DNA from: an uncultured Prevotellaceae bacterium
GTDB lineage: Bacteria; Bacteroidota; Bacteroidia; Bacteroidales; Muribaculaceae
Length of the DNA stretch: 64,000 nt
Direction of reading: 5' to 3'
Assembly: GCA_947167995.1 (NCBI GenBank)
Contig: CAMVKS010000008.1
Location: 1-64,000 of the forward strand
Position 1 is the first letter of the stretch. Each line of letters opens with the position of its first letter. Under the pieces are notes generated by a model that worked only from the letters and a program-made list of their open reading frames with translations, searched no databases and was not told the DNA's origin. Positions 39,886 through 48,256 of the stretch are shown piece after piece. A program made the translations under genes and the position numbers.

Positions 39886-41250
39886 ATGAAAAAATTATTA
39901 ACCCTATCCTTCGTGCTGGCACTTTCTGCTTGGGGCAGTGTGTGGGCACAAGAATCAGACGAGACCGCCGTCTACAACCAGTATGGCGTGAAAGTCGATC
40001 GTGAAGAGCTGATTTCGGAGCAGCGCAACAACATCCTCACGTTTGAGTCTAAGAACAAGGAATATCGCTTGTGGTTCGACAACCGCGTACAAGTCGACGG
40101 AGCTATGTTCTTTGGTAACAACAAAGACTACAACGACATTGGTAATAACGTGTCGATTCGTCGCGCGCGTTTCGCCGTTAAAGCACGCCTGCCACACAAC
40201 TGGTATGGTGAGGTTGACGTAGACTTTGCCGATGGCAAGTTTGAGCTCAAGGACGCTATCGTGCAGTTTGATGGCATCCCTAATGTTTCAATCAAGGCTG
40301 GTAACTTCAAGGAAGACTTCTCGATGGAGCAGACCACCTCATCGCGTTACCTGACCTTCATGGAGCGTCCAATGGTTTGTAAAGCTCTTGTTCCTTCGCG
40401 TCACATTGGTTTGCAGGTTTCTTACCTTCGCAACCACTTCCGCGCCACTGGTGGTGTGTTCTTCCAGACTGTCGCTGGCGAGGAAGAGTTGACCTATGTA
40501 CAGGACAACAACAAGGATTTTGGCCGCAACCAAGGTTACTCGTTCACTGGTAAAATTGGCTATATGCCCTATGCTAAGGATCGCAGCTGGGGTCTCTACT
40601 TTGGTGGTAAGATTTCTTATCGCACTCCCAAGACCGACGTTGCTACCGGTGAGTGGGGCGGCGAGCGTTTCAGCACCCGTAATGCCACCAGCATCAACCG
40701 CAAGAAATATCTCGACACCGACGTGATCCCCAATGTTGACCACACCCTTCTCTATGGTCTTGAGGGAGCCGCCTACTACGGACCTGCCCGCCTCCAGACC
40801 GAGTGGATTCGCAACAGCGTAGATGCCGCTAAGAATACCTATAACTTTGGTGGTTGGTATGTTCATGCATCTTGCTTGCTCTTTGGTGGTAAGCAGCGCT
40901 TCAACACCGCCGAGGGCGAGTTTACTCAGCCTTCACGCGGCCGCAAGTGGGGCGACATTGAGCTCGCAGTGCGCTACGACTACCTCAACCTCAACAACAA
41001 GGACGTTTACGGCGGTGCCGGCGAGAACTTCACCGTTGGCCTGAACTACTGGGTTAACAACAGCGTGAAGATTGTTCTCAACTATCAGTACTCTAACAAC
41101 GACCGCTATGCCAATGGCAAGGGCAAGCTCTTCACCGGCCACGATGCCGACGGCAAGCCTACTGCCGACTACACTAAGATTGTAGAAGGCAAGGGCAAAG
41201 GTGGTGTGAACTACAGCATGTTAGGCCTTCGCTTAGAGGTTAACTTCTAA
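39886..41250 (+). CDS. Phosphate-selective-type porin (Porin_O_P family)
   Basis: 454 aa; signal peptide; VSIRRARFAVKARLPHNWYGEVDVDFADGKFELKDAIVQF ... C-terminal beta-barrel ending LRLEVNF. Confidence 0.88.
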   Translation: MKKLLTLSFVLALSAWGSVWAQESDETAVYNQYGVKVDREELISEQRNNILTFESKNKEYRLWFDNRVQVDGAMFFGNNKDYNDIGNNVSIRRARFAVKARLPHNWYGEVDVDFADGKFELKDAIVQFDGIPNVSIKAGNFKEDFSMEQTTSSRYLTFMERPMVCKALVPSRHIGLQVSYLRNHFRATGGVFFQTVAGEEELTYVQDNNKDFGRNQGYSFTGKIGYMPYAKDRSWGLYFGGKISYRTPKTDVATGEWGGERFSTRNATSINRKKYLDTDVIPNVDHTLLYGLEGAAYYGPARLQTEWIRNSVDAAKNTYNFGGWYVHASCLLFGGKQRFNTAEGEFTQPSRGRKWGDIELAVRYDYLNLNNKDVYGGAGENFTVGLNYWVNNSVKIVLNYQYSNNDRYANGKGKLFTGHDADGKPTADYTKIVEGKGKGGVNYSMLGLRLEVNF

Positions 41251-41283
41251 TCTATTGTTTAACACTTTAAAGATAAAAAGACA

Positions 41284-42147
41284 ATGAAAACTATAAAATT
41301 AGCATTCGCGCTCATTATCGCTGCACTTGCGATGACATCATGCGTTGAAGATAAAGTATATGAGGGTCCTAACACCATCGAGGCTGTTTCGATTACCCCC
41401 GATGCTCCCACCTCATTTGAAGACGTGGTTGTAACAGCCAAGGTTAGTGGACTTCTGAAAGTTACAAAAGCCGTTATGAGCTATTCAGTTGATGGTGATT
41501 TCGTTGACGAGATTGAAATGGCCGGTGACGGTAAGATTTTCACTGCCACTATTCCTGCACAAGAAGACGGCACCAAGGTTAATTACACAGTAACTATTAC
41601 TAACGAAGCTGGTTTTACAAGCACTGTTGAGAAAGACTATACAGTGGGCGACAAACCCAGCGACTACACCAAACTCGTCATCAACGAGGTTTATGGCGCT
41701 GGTGCTGATGGCGAGAAATATCTCGAGCTCTACAACAACGGCGATGACCCAATCAAGCTGCAAGGCGTAGTGATCCGCAAGGATGAGGCCGACGACGTTT
41801 GGGTTGGCGAGGCTGGCGAAGTAATCATGGGCCATGGCTACTTCTGCATCGTTGGCGCTAAGAACACTCCTGGAGAGGGCGGCAGTGGTCCTAACCCACG
41901 CCCAATGACTAAGGGTCTCTCGGCAAAGAAGAGCGTTCTCTTCCAGGTTTATGACCCCAACAGCACTCTCGTTACTAAGTTTGAGCGTGGTGAGAAGCTC
42001 GACGGATGGGGCAACCAATCGCTCTCCGAGAACAAACAGACTTGGAGCCGCTGTCCTAACGGCACTGGCAAGTTTATGATTGCCGACAAGACCCTGGGCA
42101 CCAAGAACCCCGACACTGGCGCTGAAGACCCCTCTGTAGTTCAGTAA
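41284..42147 (+). CDS. Lipoprotein with lamin-tail-like (LTD) domain
   Basis: Lipobox LAMTSC; KLVINEVYGAGADGEKYLELYNNGDDPIKLQGVVI. Confidence 0.82.
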   Translation: MKTIKLAFALIIAALAMTSCVEDKVYEGPNTIEAVSITPDAPTSFEDVVVTAKVSGLLKVTKAVMSYSVDGDFVDEIEMAGDGKIFTATIPAQEDGTKVNYTVTITNEAGFTSTVEKDYTVGDKPSDYTKLVINEVYGAGADGEKYLELYNNGDDPIKLQGVVIRKDEADDVWVGEAGEVIMGHGYFCIVGAKNTPGEGGSGPNPRPMTKGLSAKKSVLFQVYDPNSTLVTKFERGEKLDGWGNQSLSENKQTWSRCPNGTGKFMIADKTLGTKNPDTGAEDPSVVQ

Positions 42148-42180
42148 ATACAGTAAACTTCAATCTATCAAACCTATTTT

Positions 42181-42216
42181 AGACTTGGCAGGCACAACAG
42201 CTTGCCTGCCAAGTCT
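42181..42216 (+). terminator. Rho-independent terminator
   Basis: AGACTTGGCAGGC/GCCTGCCAAGTCT perfect 13-bp stem plus TTTT. Confidence 0.8.
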
Positions 42217-42261
42217 TTTCAAAACAAGCAAAAAGTAAATCCAAATAAAATCCTATTAAAA

Positions 42262-42906
42262 ATGGCAAAAGAAGAATTAAAGATTGGCGAAATTTCTAAA
42301 CCACGTTTTGAGTTCCGTAGCTTTGGCCGCTGCTTCTGCGAGGCAGGAAAGCGCATGGCGCGCCTGAGTGTTCCCGTTCCCGAGAAAGTGTGGGAGCGTC
42401 ACAGCACCGAGACCTACATCGTGAGCCGCACTAACGACGTGAACAACACTAAGATACGTGATGGCAAGATGGACATCAAGACCTTTGTACAGGAAGTTGA
42501 TGGCCTTGAGCAGTGGAATCCCTTGATGAAGGGTGAGTTCCCCATCAGCGCTCAGGTGCTGCGCGACGAGGTGTTCCCCGCCTTTAAGGTAGAGGGCATG
42601 CCCGAGCTCACTAAAGAGTCTTACACCCTCGAGGAGTTCCTCCAGATGATTGACGAGCACCCTGACCTGCAGGCTGTCAAGGTTGAGAAGGCACGCTATG
42701 GCTACATGGTCAACGACACCATCTGCGAGACTGGCGAGGTTTACATCAACGGTGCCATGGTTCGCACCATCAATAGTGAGAGCACCGAGATTGAGGATAT
42801 CAAGAAGACCATCGCCGACGTTGGCCTCGAGGGCGTTGAGAACATCAACTACCTGCAAGCCATCAAGCGCGTGATTGGCATGATTAATAAACCTCTTGCT
42901 AATTGA
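42262..42906 (+). CDS. CYTH-like protein
   Basis: KPRFEFRSFG, ETYIVSR, KIRDGKMDIKTF, AVKVEKARYGYMV...EIEDIKK alternating charged strands resembling CYTH tunnels; ATG at 42262. Confidence 0.55.
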   Translation: MAKEELKIGEISKPRFEFRSFGRCFCEAGKRMARLSVPVPEKVWERHSTETYIVSRTNDVNNTKIRDGKMDIKTFVQEVDGLEQWNPLMKGEFPISAQVLRDEVFPAFKVEGMPELTKESYTLEEFLQMIDEHPDLQAVKVEKARYGYMVNDTICETGEVYINGAMVRTINSESTEIEDIKKTIADVGLEGVENINYLQAIKRVIGMINKPLAN

Positions 42907-42965
42907 TTGTGTTTCAAATCGATTAGAGGTTAAGAGAAACAAAACTAATAATTTCAAAACAATTG

Positions 42966-43011
42966 TCTGATATCTGACAACTGATAACTGACAACTGATA
43001 ACTGACAACTA
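42966..43011. repeat. Short tandem repeat (TGATAACTGACAAC-type, ~14 bp unit)
   Basis: TCTGACAACTGATAACTGACAACTGATAACTGACAACT immediately upstream of an ATG. Confidence 0.85.
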
Positions 43012-43013
43012 TT

Positions 43014-43487
43014 ATGGCACAAGAAATAGAAAGAAAATTCTTAGTAAAAGCCGAGGACTTCAAGAGCGAGGCGTTCAAGTCAACACGCATCACCCAGGGA
43101 TACCTGAGCTCAGTTCCCGAGCGCACCGTCAGAGTCCGCGTTAAGGGCGAGAAGGGATTCATCACCATCAAGGGCATAGGCAACGAGAGTGGTGCCAGCC
43201 GCTTTGAGTGGGAGAAAGAGATTCCTGCCGAGGAGGTTATGGAACTACTCAAGATTTGTGAGCCTGGAGTCATCGACAAGACACGCTACTTGGTGAAAGC
43301 CGGCGAGCGCACCTTCGAGGTTGACGAGTTCTATGGCGACAACGAGGGCCTCACTGTTGCCGAGGTGGAGCTGCCAAGCGAAGATGCCGAGTTTGACCGT
43401 CCTGCCTGGCTTGGCGAGGAGGTGACAGGCGACGTGAAGTACTACAACTCTATGCTCATGAAGAACCCTTACAAGAACTGGAAATAA
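43014..43487 (+). CDS. CYTH domain protein (triphosphatase-like)
   Basis: EIERKFLVK (ExExK), RVRVKGEKGFITIKG, RFEWEKEI, KTRYLV, FEVDEFYG. Confidence 0.93.
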   Translation: MAQEIERKFLVKAEDFKSEAFKSTRITQGYLSSVPERTVRVRVKGEKGFITIKGIGNESGASRFEWEKEIPAEEVMELLKICEPGVIDKTRYLVKAGERTFEVDEFYGDNEGLTVAEVELPSEDAEFDRPAWLGEEVTGDVKYYNSMLMKNPYKNWK

Positions 43488-43514
43488 CACATTTTTATAT
43501 AGACTTGCAACCCG

Positions 43515-43558
43515 GTGTCCTCAAAGGAGAGGAACGTTTTCTTTGGGGACACTTTTTT
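43515..43558 (+). terminator. Rho-independent terminator
   Basis: GTGTCCTCAAAG...CTTTGGGGACAC stem plus TTTTTT. Confidence 0.85.
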
Positions 43559-43581
43559 CACTAAAACCTTAAATAGAAGAT

Positions 43582-45303
43582 ATGGCTGAAGCAGCAACCA
43601 AGCAAGAGGCACATTTTGACCCTCTTGACATGAACAATTACAAGCTCGAGAAACTGCCCAAGATGCAGAAGTCGGGGTTTGAGAAGATTTTACAGCGCAT
43701 AGGCGGTCCACTGGCCATCCTCGTCTTTGTGTTGCTCTACTGGTGTGTCGATATTCCATTCATCAACAATATCGATACCAACAAGGAGACGACAACCCTT
43801 GCCGAGGGTGCGGTGAAACGCTATGACGAGATGTACAAGAAGAGCGAGAAGAAACTTGCCGTGGTGGTCGATGCCAGTGGCAAGGAGACCAAGCACGAGC
43901 TCAGTGCCGCCGAGCAGCAAAAGCTCACGGCCGACACTCACAAACGCTTCTTGCACATCAACTATGCGATGCTCGCAATTTTTGCCGCCGCCATAATTCT
44001 GTGGATAACCGAGGCCATCCCCAACTATTTGACCTCGTTAATAGTGATACTGATGATTGTGCTCACCGGGGTGACGAGCGATAAAGAGGCTTACGCCCAG
44101 CTCGGCCACCCCGTTATGTGGCTCAACATCCTGTCGTTTATCTTGGCGAGTATGCTTGTCAAGACTCAGGTGGCGAAGCGCTTTGCCATCTGGTTTGTGC
44201 TCAAGTTCGGAAAGAGTGCCAGTGGCATCATCTTGAGCTTTATCGTCATCAACATCGTGCTGTCGGCATTCATTTCGGCAACTACTGCCAAGGCCGCCAT
44301 CCTGCTTCCCATCTTCATGGTTGTTGCCGCCATCTATGGAGCGTCGCAGGGAAAACGCAACAACTTCGGCCGCAACCTCGTGTTGCAGAACCTCTTCCAG
44401 ATTAACTTGGGTGCCAACTCGTTTCTCACCGGCTCGGGAGCCACGCTGCTGGCAGGCTCGCTCATCGCCGGTGCTTTGGGCATTGGAGCTTTCAGCTATC
44501 AGGACTGGTTCAAGTGTGCTTTCCCCATGAATTTGATTCTCATCCTCATTGGCTGGTTTGTGGGGTCCAAGATATTCTTCCGCCTCAAGAAAGGCGAGGA
44601 CAAACCTCAGATTGAAGGTGGCTTAGACCGCCTGCGCGACGAGTTGCACAAGTTGGGAAAGATGAGCGCACAGGAATACAAGGCCATAGCCATTTTCCTC
44701 GTGGTGCTCATCCTGTGGGCCACCGACAAGCAGCATGGCATCAATCAGACCGCAGTGGCCTTCATGGGTGCCGTTGTGGCGTTGTTGCCCAAGATAGGCA
44801 TCGTGAAGTGGAATGATGTCGACATCCCTTGGCACTTGCTGCTCTTCTCGGCTGGTGCCTATACCCTGGGCGCAGGCCTTGAGGCAACAGGTCTGCCGGG
44901 CACTATGATCAATGCTTTGTTTGGCGCGGTTGGAATAGGTTCCGGCACACCGTTCTGGGTCATCTACATGATTCTCACGGCAAGCATCCTTCTGTTCTCG
45001 CTCATCTTTGAGTCGAAGACTATGCTCACGCTCATCTTTGTGCCCATCGCCATTGGTGTGGCACAGAGCAATGGCTACCCCATCATGAGCTTGGCCTTCC
45101 CTGTGGCATTGCTTGTGGGACACGTCTACGTGCTACCTTTCAACAGCAAGCCTGCAGCACTGCTTTACACTACCAACCAGTACAGCATCAGCGACACCTT
45201 CAAGTTTGGTATCACCATGATGTTCATCAGCTGGTTGATGGTGATATTGTGGGGCGACACAGTGTTGAGATGGTTTGGTTACACCAACGGAGTGCTTTTC
45301 TAA
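43582..45303 (+). CDS. SLC13/DASS-family anion:Na+ symporter
   Basis: 573 aa; ILWITEAIPNYLTSLIVILMIVLTG, ANSFLTGSGATLLAGSLIAG, AVALLPK. Confidence 0.9.
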   Translation: MAEAATKQEAHFDPLDMNNYKLEKLPKMQKSGFEKILQRIGGPLAILVFVLLYWCVDIPFINNIDTNKETTTLAEGAVKRYDEMYKKSEKKLAVVVDASGKETKHELSAAEQQKLTADTHKRFLHINYAMLAIFAAAIILWITEAIPNYLTSLIVILMIVLTGVTSDKEAYAQLGHPVMWLNILSFILASMLVKTQVAKRFAIWFVLKFGKSASGIILSFIVINIVLSAFISATTAKAAILLPIFMVVAAIYGASQGKRNNFGRNLVLQNLFQINLGANSFLTGSGATLLAGSLIAGALGIGAFSYQDWFKCAFPMNLILILIGWFVGSKIFFRLKKGEDKPQIEGGLDRLRDELHKLGKMSAQEYKAIAIFLVVLILWATDKQHGINQTAVAFMGAVVALLPKIGIVKWNDVDIPWHLLLFSAGAYTLGAGLEATGLPGTMINALFGAVGIGSGTPFWVIYMILTASILLFSLIFESKTMLTLIFVPIAIGVAQSNGYPIMSLAFPVALLVGHVYVLPFNSKPAALLYTTNQYSISDTFKFGITMMFISWLMVILWGDTVLRWFGYTNGVLF

Positions 45304-45332
45304 GTTTTTTTAAATAGAAAACTAAATGAATA

Positions 45333-46781
45333 ATGATTGACATCAAGCCTAAAATACATGACAGCAACACGTTGGAGTTCAAGGTGGGTTACATTCCCGG
45401 TGAGGGTGTGATCTACAACGACTTCTACATGAACACCTGGATTTACATTCCCGAGGTGCTTGATGTTAATCGCCACACCTATAGCAAGGACACATTCTAT
45501 TGCGACACATTGTCACACATGAGGCTGATAACCCCCAGCTATCAACTGCGAGAACTCACCGACGAGCATTGCCTGCCGTTCACACGCATCAGGCAGGCGT
45601 GTCTCAACCCTGTGAATGAGAAAAAGGAGTTTGAGACCGAGGTGAAGATGTTTGCCTCGATAGTAAAGAGCAGCGTGCGTGACGCCTATATCAAAATCAC
45701 GCAGCAAAACAATGACGATGCTCGTCAAAGCCTCGCATGCGACCTGGTAGAGCAATTGAAGACTGTTGCCGAGATGTATCGCTCGTTGCGCTCATTGTTG
45801 ATGGAAGACGGTCGTGGCGAGGGAGTTGTTGTGTTTTATGACTTTGGCGATGAGTTCATATCCAATATTATAGAGCAGCACATGGGGCGAATCGTCAAGT
45901 TGCTGAACCCGCGTCAGCATCACAGCGGTGGCCCACTCCTGCCCATGCTCTCGCAGATGCTCGACAGCGAACACAAGTATCGCAGGCGCCGGGGCTTTCT
46001 CGAGGTGGAAGACTGCAGCAGTGACGACAACCGCCAGTTTGTCTATCGTGCCAGCCAGCTCAAGAAATATATCGAGAGCAATCTCTATCTTCCCACTTTC
46101 AAGCGCCGCAACACCGTTTTTCTCGAGCAGGTGGCCTTCAGCTTTGCCGCCGGTGTGTCGATGGTCTTTGCCACGGTGGTGTCGTTTGCTTTCCAGCAGA
46201 CCTATGGCAATTTCACCTTGCCGTTCTTCATCGCTCTGGTAATCAGCTATATGTTCAAGGACCGCATCAAGGACTTGATACGCAACTATTTTGCTAACCG
46301 CCTTGGGAGTCGCTTTTATGACTACCTCATCACCATTCGTGTGGCAGCACACAAGATTGGTTGGATGAAGGAGGGTTTCGACTTCGTCTCTCCCAAAGAT
46401 GTGTCGAGGCACGTTCACGAGAAGCGTGCCCGCAAGAATCCACTGGTTGTGAACCGCGGTGTTGATGAACAGGTCATTCAATACCGCAAGTATGTGCATC
46501 TCAAGCGCAAGGAGGTTGATCGCCTCTCGGCCTACCCCATCAATGGTATCAACAATATTGTGCGCTTCAATCTCTCGAGTTTCATGCGCAAGATGGACAA
46601 CCCCAAGGTTCCGCTATATGTCAATAACGGCGATGCCGCTCTCAATTTCACGAGTGGCGACAAGGCCTACTATCTTAATTTTGTGATTCAGTGCAAATAT
46701 GAAGGTAAGAGCGAGTACAAGCGTTACCGAGTGTGCCTGTGTCGTGATGGTATTAAAAACATAGAAGAGAAACAACAATGA
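45333..46781 (+). CDS. Unknown protein with two central TM segments
   Basis: 482 aa ORF in + direction with tight spacing; VAFSFAAGVSMVFATVVSFAFQQTYGNFTLPFFIALVISYMF. Confidence 0.75.
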   Translation: MIDIKPKIHDSNTLEFKVGYIPGEGVIYNDFYMNTWIYIPEVLDVNRHTYSKDTFYCDTLSHMRLITPSYQLRELTDEHCLPFTRIRQACLNPVNEKKEFETEVKMFASIVKSSVRDAYIKITQQNNDDARQSLACDLVEQLKTVAEMYRSLRSLLMEDGRGEGVVVFYDFGDEFISNIIEQHMGRIVKLLNPRQHHSGGPLLPMLSQMLDSEHKYRRRRGFLEVEDCSSDDNRQFVYRASQLKKYIESNLYLPTFKRRNTVFLEQVAFSFAAGVSMVFATVVSFAFQQTYGNFTLPFFIALVISYMFKDRIKDLIRNYFANRLGSRFYDYLITIRVAAHKIGWMKEGFDFVSPKDVSRHVHEKRARKNPLVVNRGVDEQVIQYRKYVHLKRKEVDRLSAYPINGINNIVRFNLSSFMRKMDNPKVPLYVNNGDAALNFTSGDKAYYLNFVIQCKYEGKSEYKRYRVCLCRDGIKNIEEKQQ

Positions 46782-47140
46782 GAAAATTATTAGTTATTAT
46801 GCTCCTGGCATTCATGTGTGTCTCATGTGAGAATCGCAGTTCGGTGAACCTCTTGGTGTCAAACATGCACGAGAGAGATGCCCTCGAAGTGCTTGTTACT
46901 GTAGATAAAAAAGAGATATTACAGCATCTCGATGCTACATCGCTCGACGCCCTCGTCTTGCTCGACGAGAGAAACGAGCAGATACATTTCACTTCCACGC
47001 CCGATGGAGAGTGCCTGCAATTTGTCGTGCCTTCGGTAAAGGCTTACTCACAAAAGAACTATACCCTTAACATCAAGGGTAATAACTTTGCCGACAACTT
47101 GTTCTCGTTCAGGAAAACTAATATATACATCAATTTATAA
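46778..47140 (+). CDS. Small lipoprotein, unknown
   Basis: MRKLLVIMLLAFMCVSCENRSSVN lipobox; ATGA overlap with upstream stop. Confidence 0.7.
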   Translation: MRKLLVIMLLAFMCVSCENRSSVNLLVSNMHERDALEVLVTVDKKEILQHLDATSLDALVLLDERNEQIHFTSTPDGECLQFVVPSVKAYSQKNYTLNIKGNNFADNLFSFRKTNIYINL

Positions 47141-47460
47141 CCTTTTATTTGTGTCCGTGGAGAGTGTAGATAGCTCCCCCTGTCTTTAATCCATCGTTTT
47201 GACGAGGGTGTTTCAAAATTCTGGTTTAGTGCGTTTCGCGCAGAAATCTAACAAATCATCACAAATCAAACATTGTTTAATTTGCTGGTTTTAAGCAAAT
47301 TAATTATTTGTTGGATTTGGAAATGTTTGAATTATTTTTCACGCATAGCGTGATTCCTATATTATGACACCCCTTCTTTTAGTGTGTTGAGTGCATCTTC
47401 TCTAACAAATTCCCTTCGACTCAAAGATAAAACACAAAACGCTCAATTTTGTCACGATTG

Positions 47461-47492
47461 TTTGTGTTTTTTGAAAAAAATATTTAAATTTG
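47461..47492 (+). promoter_or_regulatory. Consensus Bacteroidota promoter
   Basis: TTTG (47461-47464), N20, TAAATTTG (47485-47492). Confidence 0.75.
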
Positions 47493-47497
47493 CAGCA

Positions 47498-47884
47498 ATA
47501 TTAGTGCAAGTTGAGAGAAAAACAAATTTATTTGAGTTTTTCCGAGACGTAGCCTAATTTATCCAATTCAAGCAGGTAACAGAGGTTGAACAAACTGCTT
47601 GATGACATAAAGAAAGCGTTTTTGCGTTATCCTGTTGTAGAAATTCGGCAAATTTCATCACCATTAGGATAAGCAGTAAAAAGACGCTCATGCGTGCCTA
47701 TACATATCCCCCTGTAGGCGGGAGCAGTATATCGGCATGGCGTGGGGGATACTGTTTATTAATGGTGTGGGCATGCCGAAGCCTCTACAACAATAACCAG
47801 ACAAGTCTCCACGCTATCTTTTTGTACTCACCATTAACGAAACCACCTTGATTCGGGAGACTAAAGAGGAAAAACATCACAACT
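47498..47884 (+). ncRNA. Structured RNA: independent ncRNA or long 5' leader
   Basis: Nested stems TGTTGTAGA/TCTACAACA (47633-47641/47784-47792), TTCGGCA/TGCCGAA (47644-47650/47774-47780), CACCATTA/TAATGGTG (47659-47666/47760-47767), TATCCCCC/GGGGGATA (47705-47712/47744-47751). Confidence 0.65.
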
Positions 47885-48244
47885 ATGGATAATATTGATT
47901 TAGATCTATTAAGTCAAGAATTGATTAATTATAAACAAACAGAGGTTTATAATGACAAAGAAATAAAGGTTTATATTGAAGGTTTATTTAATGACATTTC
48001 AAATAATATAAACAATCCTAAAGGAGATTTATATGATGAGAGTATATTCCATAATGATGTCGAAAATTTCAATTCAGGAAAAATAAATTTAGGGAATTTC
48101 TTTGCAAAATGCACAACATATGGATTGATGAATCATTATCTTTTTAATGCTGTTGCAATGAAATTAATAGAAGATTATTCTTACTCAAAATTAGAAGAAA
48201 TGGGAATTGATTTTCCAGAATGGTTTGATTTAGGTACTAATTAA
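47885..48244 (+). CDS. Small acidic hypothetical protein
   Basis: 119 aa ORF, start to stop, precedes BspA-like gene by 12 nt. Confidence 0.6.
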   Translation: MDNIDLDLLSQELINYKQTEVYNDKEIKVYIEGLFNDISNNINNPKGDLYDESIFHNDVENFNSGKINLGNFFAKCTTYGLMNHYLFNAVAMKLIEDYSYSKLEEMGIDFPEWFDLGTN

Positions 48245-48256
48245 AAAGCTAAAGAT

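Noticed and set aside
47498-47884. tmRNA or RNase P RNA
   Set aside because: No tRNA-like Ala acceptor ends or tag-peptide ORF, and no GAGGAAAGUCC-type RNase P core motif.
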